Positions 53,611 to 60,999 of a stretch of 64,000 nt of DNA are shown in pieces. Made by a program: the position numbers and the translations under genes. The notes beneath the pieces are model-generated. The model saw nothing but the letters and a program-made list of their open reading frames with translations. It did not search any database and was not told where the DNA came from. The stretch comes from UBA3839 sp902776985. GTDB taxonomy: Bacteria > Bacteroidota > Bacteroidia > Bacteroidales > Bacteroidaceae. Within the stretch, counting starts at the first letter, position 1. Each line of letters starts with the position of its first letter. The DNA lies in the NCBI GenBank assembly GCA_902776985.1, contig CACYSD010000001.1:124001-188000 (forward strand). Reading direction: 5' to 3'.

Positions 53611-54807
53611 CTACCAATTATACAGTCCGTGTTCCAAGTCTACTTCATTCCAGGCGCGGATGTAGGCTAATATCAGTTGCAACTCTTCACCTCCTAAGTA
53701 ATAGACATATACCATCCAGGTGTGGTTACGGCTGAAATTATAATTACCCGGGACGTCGCTCATGCTGAAGTTCTTGGTTTTAGGACTTAATTGAACATTG
53801 TTCTCGTCAGTAATTGTATATTCTATCGTACCTGTCAGGCTGCGGTCACTTTCACGGAAGTAGTACGGTCCGAGCTGTGACGCCTCACCATCGGCGATAA
53901 ATTTATCGACCAAATCCTCATAGTCCTGAATGTCCTGCGAGTCGTAGATAATGTTGGCGATTTCCGAAGTCTTCGCCACCTCTACAGGAGTGAAGGAAGT
54001 AGCTCCTGATATATACGAGCCGCTCAGTCTATAAGGGTTATTAGTTGTATTGAATACATATTCAGATTCCGGGAACAGATTCCCGTTCAGTTGTATGCTG
54101 TTAATGCTGATTGACGATTTCACTTCCTTGTTCTGTGCCATCACGAAGCGCAGTTTCGACACGCATCGGGTAAGATGCACCACTGGCAGACTAAGAACAG
54201 GGTATGTTCCAACCACCGAGATATTATCTGCACATCCCGACATAGGCAGTCCGTTAGCGGATATATCCGTTGTCAAGGTCGTTGTTCCGAAGTAGTCAGA
54301 AGCAATCAAGGCATCACGCACCTGAGCACGTGTGGATGTTTCGTTGAGGGCGCTAAGCCCAACGCTTTCCGCATTTGCCAGTACATAGACATCCACCTGC
54401 TTTGCATCACCTGTCAGCGCCTCCACCTGAGCCTCGGTCAGTGCTATTTGGAACAGTTTCGGGCGAGTGCCTAGAAGCTGTGGTTCATCCGGGGAAAGAT
54501 AGTGCAGCGGAATATCTGTATCAGCACTGTTATCATGTTTGAAAACCCAGATTTTCAGCGATTTCACATCCCTCTCCAGGGTATATGGATTAAGTCTTCC
54601 ATCATCCGCACGTGTCACCATTGGGTCATCAGACGGATAGACATAGATATTCAGTACCCCACCCTGCTTATCAGGCGGCGTAGTCTCATGATCTTTCGAA
54701 CATGAAAAGAGCAGAAGCAGGAATAAGAGCAGAAGAAGACCCACCCCCAGCCCCTCTCGTAAAAGGAGTGGAGTAGTTACCTGCATATTATGTGTGGCTA
54801 TCTTCAT
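53611..54807 (-). CDS. Fimbrillin-like lipoprotein, 398 aa, with repeat-derived signal peptide
   Basis: It has a Mfa/Fim-like beta-sandwich: LNIYVYPSDDPMVTRADDG with a TRA site that could be the maturation cleavage, SLKIWVFKHDN, VDVYVLANAESVG, and LPVVHLTRCVSKLRFVMAQ, the conserved strand before the second domain. The lipobox is LFSC (Cys36). Residues 11-24 of the signal peptide (TTPLLLREGLGVGL) are the in-frame translation of a C/G-rich repeat copy; together with the following poly-Leu they form the hydrophobic region. An alternative start is Met8. Probably an accessory fimbrial subunit. Repeats abut both ends of the gene. Confidence 0.85.
   Translation of the reverse strand: MKIATHNMQVTTPLLLREGLGVGLLLLLFLLLLFSCSKDHETTPPDKQGGVLNIYVYPSDDPMVTRADDGRLNPYTLERDVKSLKIWVFKHDNSADTDIPLHYLSPDEPQLLGTRPKLFQIALTEAQVEALTGDAKQVDVYVLANAESVGLSALNETSTRAQVRDALIASDYFGTTTLTTDISANGLPMSGCADNISVVGTYPVLSLPVVHLTRCVSKLRFVMAQNKEVKSSISINSIQLNGNLFPESEYVFNTTNNPYRLSGSYISGATSFTPVEVAKTSEIANIIYDSQDIQDYEDLVDKFIADGEASQLGPYYFRESDRSLTGTIEYTITDENNVQLSPKTKNFSMSDVPGNYNFSRNHTWMVYVYYLGGEELQLILAYIRAWNEVDLEHGLYNW
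54738..54780 (-). repeat. C/G-rich hairpin repeat, copy 8 (in fimbrillin signal peptide)
   Basis: GACCCACCCCCAGCCCCTCT followed by CGTAAAAGGAGTGGAGTAGTTAC. It lies in frame in codons 10-24 of the 398-aa fimbrillin and is inverted relative to copy 9. Confidence 0.85.
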
Positions 54808-54867
54808 CTTATCTATGTCATTTATAGTTTCTATAGCATCTATAGTTGTATTCTCAGTTTTTTCTAT

Positions 54868-54944
54868 CTACTCCCTCGCCCTTTGGACAGGGGGCTGGGG
54901 GTGAGGCTTTTCTCCCCCTTGGGGGAGGTCAGGAGGGGGTCCTT
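54868..54944 (+). repeat. C/G-rich hairpin repeat, copy 9 (double)
   Basis: Two overlapping units: CTACTCCCTCGCCC...GGGGGTGAGGCTT and CTCCCCCTTGGGGGAGGTCAGGAGGGGGTCCTT. The far end directly abuts the TAG stop of the 625-aa fimbrillin (minus strand). Confidence 0.85.
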
Positions 54945-56822
54945 CTAATCCAACCTCACATTTGTTGTAGTGCTATGAGTCCATTTTGTTTCCATCGACA
55001 CACCGATTTCCAATTGAGGGTCACGAGTGTCGGGGACAACATTCCATGCACCCTTCAAGTCATTCACCACACAAGTTACTACTGTATAACCATCCTGAAA
55101 GAACACTCTGTTTTTAGTGTTGTCGGAGGAATTATAGTTTGAAGCAGTAGTAGGATCGAGCTTTGCTGTCATATAGAACTTGGAGCCGTTAAGTATCAGT
55201 CCGTTTGCCCCATTGAAATCTACACCGCTATTGTTTTCAAATTCCAGAATCAGATATACTGTCTCATCCTTACGCGTTGGCAAAACCAAAGTTTGTGTGT
55301 ATGCTGTTGCATTATTGTAAGGCAACATAAAAATTTGATTATTGCTTACATCCATTATCTGATTATCATAAACTGTGTATTCGTCAGAAGTAAGCAATGG
55401 GTCAAAGTTATATGCCACATCATATTGTGGACCGACAAGAAGCCCTGTAAATGGGAAATTCGTACCATTTACAAGAATCTCATGGGCATTTCCTCTGTCA
55501 TACAATTTCAGAGGAGCTTTTATATTTACCTGCAACAAAGCAACTGCATAATTAATAGCATCGGTTATGGCAACCGCTTTCGTTTTTGAAGTTACATGAG
55601 TAGAAGCACTTTCATATTCATCCAATATATCATCCCAACTATTAGTAGAAACATAGTATTCCTCCTTAGAGTCGTCTTCAGAAATCTTTACACGACTATT
55701 GACATAATAGCACAGCAGAGGCGGATAGCAGATGCGGTTGGATGCCATGATTTTAGCAGAAGCTTTAGTTTGCATTACAACTTGAAATTTCTGAGAACTC
55801 TCGTTCCACTGTAATCCAGATGCTCCATCGGGCAGATTTATAGTTGAAGGATAGTTCGCATATTCTCCTTTCAAGGAAATTGTAATATGATCTCCTTCAC
55901 CGTTCATAACCACAAAAGCAGGATTAGCAATAGCTGTGCGTATAGCTGTAGCAATCTCTCTATAGGGATAAAATGATCCCATAGGTGTAGCGGAACTGCT
56001 GGATGCGTAATAGTCAACTGTGGTAGGATCTGCAGTTGAAACAGCATACAATCTATTATATATTATTGTCAGTATTCTGTTAAGAGATGAAGAAGATCCG
56101 CTCATCACCCTGTCATCATTCGACACATACGAGAACAATTCCTCCAGAACACTGTGACTATAGCTGTCAGGATCACTCCATCGGTAAGTCAGTGTGCGTT
56201 GCACACGGTAGAATATGTCTCCATAATATCCCGTCGGCGACACATACTGAATGGTAGCAATGCTCGTCAAATAGTCAGCCAAGCTCTGGCCTATTGTAGG
56301 AATGTCGGATCCCGAATAAATCTGGTTAAGCGAGAAAGTGATATCGCTCGTCTTCGTCTGGTACTCTATATTCTCAAAGCCAGAAAGTGAACCTGATGCA
56401 AATTGATTAACACTTGTGGGAGCGTGTCCGTATACAAGGAATGAAGCTGTTTCCCTTGGTATGATAACAGGCTTATAAAACACAGCGTTATTATTTTCTA
56501 TCAATCTCGATGAACTGAGATACCTACCCAGTTCCAAGTTTTTCTTCAATGGAACATCATCGGGACCTATCACTCCTTCGGTGGCGTATGGAATCAGGAA
56601 GAAGTCATTTATGCCACGAAACACTTCGTCTGCCTGGGTTGCCGTCACCGACATACGTGTCTGTCCATTATGGTTATTAACGCTAAGACCGAATCCTACA
56701 GCTACAGAATCCACTTGTTCTATAACTGGGGAGTCGCTATCATCAACAAATGACTGATCAATACAACTAGCCATCAATAGCATAACCATAAAAGCACATA
56801 TATATAATAATAATGTACGCAT
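54945..56822 (-). CDS. Large fimbrillin-like lipoprotein, 625 aa
   Basis: Lipobox MASC with Cys20. Residues 54-90 hold QTRMSVTATQADEVFRGIND, closely parallel to the 792-aa fimbrillin (TRMGSD...AQLFRGIEK). The Arg56 before Met fits the Arg-specific cleavage that releases the donor strand in Mfa1-type fimbrillins. The body has two domains, with NHILM-like and YNFDPLLTSDEYTVYD strands, and the C-terminal DTRDPQLEIGVSMETKWT strand shared with the 792-aa paralogue. It is probably a second structural or accessory pilin. It lies 28 bp after the Mfa2/FimB-like gene. A C/G-rich repeat begins directly at its stop codon. Confidence 0.87.
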   Translation of the reverse strand: MRTLLLYICAFMVMLLMASCIDQSFVDDSDSPVIEQVDSVAVGFGLSVNNHNGQTRMSVTATQADEVFRGINDFFLIPYATEGVIGPDDVPLKKNLELGRYLSSSRLIENNNAVFYKPVIIPRETASFLVYGHAPTSVNQFASGSLSGFENIEYQTKTSDITFSLNQIYSGSDIPTIGQSLADYLTSIATIQYVSPTGYYGDIFYRVQRTLTYRWSDPDSYSHSVLEELFSYVSNDDRVMSGSSSSLNRILTIIYNRLYAVSTADPTTVDYYASSSSATPMGSFYPYREIATAIRTAIANPAFVVMNGEGDHITISLKGEYANYPSTINLPDGASGLQWNESSQKFQVVMQTKASAKIMASNRICYPPLLCYYVNSRVKISEDDSKEEYYVSTNSWDDILDEYESASTHVTSKTKAVAITDAINYAVALLQVNIKAPLKLYDRGNAHEILVNGTNFPFTGLLVGPQYDVAYNFDPLLTSDEYTVYDNQIMDVSNNQIFMLPYNNATAYTQTLVLPTRKDETVYLILEFENNSGVDFNGANGLILNGSKFYMTAKLDPTTASNYNSSDNTKNRVFFQDGYTVVTCVVNDLKGAWNVVPDTRDPQLEIGVSMETKWTHSTTTNVRLD

Positions 56823-56850
56823 GCGCGAAACCTATTATTAATCAAAGATA

Positions 56851-58002
56851 TTAATCTCCTAATGGTATGTCAGAATAGTCGATTGGATTCCAGTCCAAAG
56901 TAACACTAACACCCACATGAGAATCAGTTGGGCGTGCCACACCCTGATCGTCAATCTTCACATTGATAATCTTGAGCTGACCTGCGCGCAGAGGTTTTCT
57001 AACACCCAGCACGGTTTTAGTGACTGAGCCGTCAGTCAAGGTAACATAGCAATGGATTTCCCAAATAGCATCATCTGCATCGACGCTGACAAAAGGATCG
57101 GCAGTGTCTATAATCACACGCGTTCCTTTTGACTCGGTCACTGGCTCCTCACGCGATGGGAAATTGACTGAGTAGTAGCACAACTTATTATCGTAAGCTT
57201 TATTCAATGAAGAAGTACGAACCACAGGCGAAGGATCGGTAAACACAAAAGTACTGTCTTCCAGGTTGAATGCAGTAGCAAAACCTGTAGTATATACTTT
57301 CATGTCCTTGATAGATACCCCAGTAGTATCAATAACCAGAGCCGACGCACAGTTTACCATAAACAGATGCACATCGAAAGTCTGGTCAACGCCTTCAAGC
57401 ACATCCATAAGCAGACGTGCGGAGAAGAGTCCTGTGTCGTGAGAGTCTATTGTATCAGCAGTAACAGCACGGGTGGCATCAGCAGGATTGATGGTTCTCA
57501 ACAGAGAAGTATAGCACACCTCATCACCGGAAAGATCTACCACATGGTTATTGACTATATTCGCAACCGCCAGATGTTTATACTCACGCATTGGCAGGTA
57601 GAGCGTATAGCTTGCCTGGTTGGCATCCATCACGTGCTTGTCGTGTTGCAGACGCGCGCGTTCTCCTTCGTTGTCATAGAAAGAGAGGTCCACATCATGG
57701 GCAAAGTCGCTGAAGATATTGCTCAGTTCCTTACGAAGATCGGCAGCCAGCTCTATATCAGCCTGCGCTGTAAGTTCGGTATGCAGCTCTGTGGTAAGAT
57801 TGGTTACAAGCATCAATTCGTAGTTCAACTCATAATCGTTTCCACAGTTAGAGAGATCTTCATCAATCGAGTTGCAAGAGGTAAAGAGCAGAAAGACAGA
57901 CAAGATGAACGCAGGAATACAAATGGACGTACGACGTCCCAGGGCAGATATTCTTGTCCGTCCTCTATCTCGTCTTATTTTTCCATTTAACTTGCGTTTC
58001 AT
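56851..58002 (-). CDS. FimB/Mfa2-family fimbrial anchor lipoprotein
   Basis: A 383-residue lipoprotein with an unusually long basic N-region (MKRKLNGKIRRDRGRTR) and lipobox LFTSC with Cys43. After it come the family hallmarks CNSIDEDLSNCGNDYELNYEL (Cys pair) and VDLSFYDNEGE, LYLPMREYKHLAVANI, and C-terminal LKIINVKIDDQG. In Porphyromonas, Mfa2 and FimB lack the cleavage site, cap the base of the fimbria and control its length and anchoring. Here it follows the major fimbrillin, as in mfa1-mfa2. Expression relative to the pilin may be tuned by the structured element at 58031-58164. An earlier Met choice would not change the lipobox. Confidence 0.87.
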   Translation of the reverse strand: MKRKLNGKIRRDRGRTRISALGRRTSICIPAFILSVFLLFTSCNSIDEDLSNCGNDYELNYELMLVTNLTTELHTELTAQADIELAADLRKELSNIFSDFAHDVDLSFYDNEGERARLQHDKHVMDANQASYTLYLPMREYKHLAVANIVNNHVVDLSGDEVCYTSLLRTINPADATRAVTADTIDSHDTGLFSARLLMDVLEGVDQTFDVHLFMVNCASALVIDTTGVSIKDMKVYTTGFATAFNLEDSTFVFTDPSPVVRTSSLNKAYDNKLCYYSVNFPSREEPVTESKGTRVIIDTADPFVSVDADDAIWEIHCYVTLTDGSVTKTVLGVRKPLRAGQLKIINVKIDDQGVARPTDSHVGVSVTLDWNPIDYSDIPLGD

Positions 58003-58030
58003 TTTTCTATCTTTTTATTTTTTTAAAAGT

Positions 58031-58164
58031 TGCATCACCCACCACACATCCCAGGGGTTGTCCCAAGGCTTCATTCACATGAAGAGTGATGTGATACATG
58101 CCTGACTGCGAGTAGTCATTCATTTGACTACGGCGAGTCATGCGATGTGTGGTGGGTTGATGCA
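58031..58164 (-). repeat. Large inverted-repeat structure between major fimbrillin and anchor genes
   Basis: Arms TGCATCACCCACCACACATC (58031-58050) and its complement at 58144-58164 (one bulged base) enclose 93 bp. Inside are two further hairpins: CTTCAT/ATGAAG (58069-58084) and GTAGTC/GACTAC (58112-58131). The outer arms lie within the 175-bp intercistronic gap, so the mRNA can fold into a multi-branched structure. Confidence 0.85.
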
Positions 58165-58177
58165 CAATATAATATTA

Positions 58178-60556
58178 TTACTGACCGCCTTCTACATTGA
58201 CGTTACCGAAGTTCAGACCTTGACGCCAGTGGAGGTCAACGCTGAGTCCGAGTGAAATCTGAGAAGAACGAAGGTCTGGCACAGCAACGAGAGCGTACTT
58301 CAGAGAGTTTTCAGTGAGGACGAATGTGACATCTGTAGCATAGTCCTGCATAAATACACGGCGCTCCTTAATAGTCTTGCTATCGAGGGTTGCATCACCC
58401 TTGGCTGTAGCCTGATCTTTAGTATAGTAAGGAGGCATTTCGTAGCTTACAGGCCATTCAACACCTATTGACTTGTCTTCGAGTTGAGCAGCAGTATAAC
58501 CTGGAACGGCCTCAGGATCGAGCTTTGCAGTGATGTAGAATGTACCACCCTTACGAATCAGGTTGTTCATACCCCAGAAGTCTCTACCAGAAGTATTTTT
58601 AAACTCAAGTGCAACATAAACTACACGCTGAGCCTGTCCGTAGAGATTTGTATCATAGTTATCCCAAAGCAATGTATAGTTATAAGCAGATTCACCACCG
58701 CCTGAAGCACCAGTAGCTGCAGGAATTTGTGTATTAGGAATGTCGCTATCGTATACCATACAGCCAAATTTTGGATTAACTGGAGTAGCACCATCAACGG
58801 TTGCGTCGTAACGAGGAATGAAGTTCCAGCCAACAGAACGGTTCTGACCACCGACAGCAATACCTGTTAATTCAAACATTCCTGCAGTTTGCACATTAAT
58901 TTCATTATCATCTTCATTAGCGCCTGTACGTTCAAACTGAATCTGATGGTTATTATCTTTAAGTTTATTAGTTCCATACTTCACTCTCATTCTCAACAAT
59001 GCATTAGCATAATTGATACAGTCGCGCATAGCAACTGAACGAGTAGTAGATTTCACGTGAGAGTTATCTGTCCAGCCATTCCACAATATATTGTTACTAT
59101 CAGTCCAGTTCAAGGTTCCATCAGGATAATCCTTCTTACTCTTAGTTGCATCGGTAACTTTAATTGGGCTGTTACCAAAATACATCAATTCAGGAGCAAA
59201 GCACCAGTTAGACGGATCGAACGCACTGGTTGAACCAGATGTTCCTCCCATAGCATATGTGGGAACTGCACCCATATAAGAGTACTCAGGTGCATTATCG
59301 GTAGTATTATAGGTTATCTGAAGAATTGTAGCTCCATAAGGCAAGTTAAATTCGCTTTTGGGGAAGTCTGTAAATTTGTCATCATCGCCAATCAGATTAA
59401 CTGCAGCACCAGACAAACCTGTAAAGGTTTTAAGAGAAGAGTTTACTTTCCAAGTTCCTGTAGCGCCATCGAAACACAAGTCTATATTATCACAGATAGC
59501 TTGAGCCAAACGTTTTGCAATAAGCTCTTCAACATCAGTAGGTGTAGCGTCTCTTACAGTTGCAATAACAGTATAGAGGTCGCTAATCATTCTGGTAATA
59601 TCAGGTCCCGCACCAGCACGAAGCTCACTATGAGTTCCTTGGTTGTAAATTTTGTTGAAAGTAACATAAGTATCAGCCAAAATTTCACCTAAGGCACACA
59701 TGTTAACAGCTGATCCACCTGTAATAATGACAGGATCGCTAGTTTTCGATACGATATTTGTAATTATAGTATTATCTGAGTTATCTCTCGTTATAGTGAC
59801 ATAATCAGACCACTTAAATGTTTTATTTGAAGCAACTTTTCTGGTAGGATCTGATGGTACAGTTACTTCTGCATCAGTTGTGTAAGATGTACGGATAATT
59901 TTTGTCAAAACTGCAGCAATCAAAGTCTGAGACTGCGTAAATTTAGTTTTAAGATCACTTCCATCAGGAATAATCTTGTTCAGTCGGAAGAAAGTGTTAT
60001 TCATATTTCCGTTTTCAGGAACATCCATCTCGACACTTCCTTGCGCAATGTCTGTACCGGTCTTTATTGCCTTTCCATAGAACATAAGCACATTGGTTTC
60101 TGTTGGAAGGTTCAGCTCAACTACACGGTTAGACTGAGTCGCTGTTCCGTCAGTTACAGCTGGAGCTAATGACCCTTTTGCCATTACAGTTCCGAGGTTG
60201 AACAACTTTACAGTAGGTTGAACTTCTGGAGCGTATGCTATATGCCATCCGTCTTTCAAGCTACCATCAGTATTCTTAACCTTATAAGAAAACAGTTTGG
60301 CTTTCTCTATTCCGCGGAACAATTGTGCAGAATTAGAATTAATATCTGCCTGAACTGCATCAGAACCCATACGGGTAGAAGCATTTGTACCAGTAGATAC
60401 ATTAAATACAAAGTCGGCTGTTACCTCATTAGTCTCGGCATTGTAGTAAGGGCTTGGCTCGACTTCCTTTCCAATGGTATCATCAGCGCAACTGCTGAAA
60501 CCTGCGCATACGAGTGCTATCACGCCTACGTATGCAAGATTGAAAATCTTTTTCAT
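58178..60556 (-). CDS. Major fimbrillin (Mfa1-like), 792 aa
   Basis: Lipoprotein signal with lipobox FSSC (Cys23). Residues 52-66 read FNVSTGTNASTRMGS, and Arg62 before Met is the likely maturation cleavage site by analogy with Arg-gingipain processing of Mfa1 and FimA. The two beta-sandwich domains contain NRVVELNLPTETNVLMFYG (a typical Mfa1 strand), TFFRLNKIIPDGSD and SVGWNFIPRYDATVD. The C-terminus ends DLRSSQISLGLSVDLHWRQG. It is larger than Mfa1 of P. gingivalis (about 563 aa). Being first in the pilin series, followed by the anchor, it is the probable stalk subunit. No canonical -7 box is visible in the minus direction in the 443-bp upstream gap. Confidence 0.88.
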   Translation of the reverse strand: MKKIFNLAYVGVIALVCAGFSSCADDTIGKEVEPSPYYNAETNEVTADFVFNVSTGTNASTRMGSDAVQADINSNSAQLFRGIEKAKLFSYKVKNTDGSLKDGWHIAYAPEVQPTVKLFNLGTVMAKGSLAPAVTDGTATQSNRVVELNLPTETNVLMFYGKAIKTGTDIAQGSVEMDVPENGNMNNTFFRLNKIIPDGSDLKTKFTQSQTLIAAVLTKIIRTSYTTDAEVTVPSDPTRKVASNKTFKWSDYVTITRDNSDNTIITNIVSKTSDPVIITGGSAVNMCALGEILADTYVTFNKIYNQGTHSELRAGAGPDITRMISDLYTVIATVRDATPTDVEELIAKRLAQAICDNIDLCFDGATGTWKVNSSLKTFTGLSGAAVNLIGDDDKFTDFPKSEFNLPYGATILQITYNTTDNAPEYSYMGAVPTYAMGGTSGSTSAFDPSNWCFAPELMYFGNSPIKVTDATKSKKDYPDGTLNWTDSNNILWNGWTDNSHVKSTTRSVAMRDCINYANALLRMRVKYGTNKLKDNNHQIQFERTGANEDDNEINVQTAGMFELTGIAVGGQNRSVGWNFIPRYDATVDGATPVNPKFGCMVYDSDIPNTQIPAATGASGGGESAYNYTLLWDNYDTNLYGQAQRVVYVALEFKNTSGRDFWGMNNLIRKGGTFYITAKLDPEAVPGYTAAQLEDKSIGVEWPVSYEMPPYYTKDQATAKGDATLDSKTIKERRVFMQDYATDVTFVLTENSLKYALVAVPDLRSSQISLGLSVDLHWRQGLNFGNVNVEGGQ

Positions 60557-60999
60557 AATTGTGAATTTTTAGTTATTAATTAATTGTTTTGTATTCTTGA
60601 GTTTTTGAGTTTTTAAGTTTTTGAGTTCTTGTTTTGGACGCAATCATCGTTGCGATACCGCTGAAGAAAGCACTCAAAAGAGCACGCTTGCAAAGCAAGA
60701 ATTACCACAAAATCGTTCACAAAATCTTAGAGAAATTATTTGTTTGTATTTGTTTTTAATGTCTTCTTTATTTTGTACAATAAAAATCTTTATTTGAATA
60801 GGATTTTGTGATGAATTTTGTGAAGATTTTGTGTCCAAAACCCTCATTCGGATGGAAATTATACACTTTTGAGTTTTAAGTTTTTGAGTTCTTATTTGAG
60901 TTATTTCTGCGGGGGAACCGCAGAACTCACCACCCATCCGGATGGGACTCCCCTCTATTACGGACAATCGCGCGTTTGCGTTCAAGCGATTGGGGAGCT
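60557..60999. other. Intergenic region upstream of the major fimbrillin (443 bp)
   Basis: It holds tandem TTGAGTTT-type heptads (60596-60632); inverted repeats CACAAAATCGTTCACAAAAT (60706-60725) and ATTTTGTGAAGATTTTGTG (60815-60833) enclosing 89 A/T-rich bp; and three hairpins: TCTGCGG/CCGCAGA (60906-60923), CCCATCCGGATGGG (60932-60945) and CAATCGC/GCGATTG (60966-60991). No promoter box toward the fimbrillin gene is clear. A 103-codon minus-strand frame here is probably not a gene. Confidence 0.6.

Noticed and set aside
60674..60985. 103-codon minus-strand frame between OmpA-like and fimbrillin genes
   Set aside because: It is composed of low-complexity and inverted-repeat sequence, with no signal peptide or recognisable domain and no promoter box.
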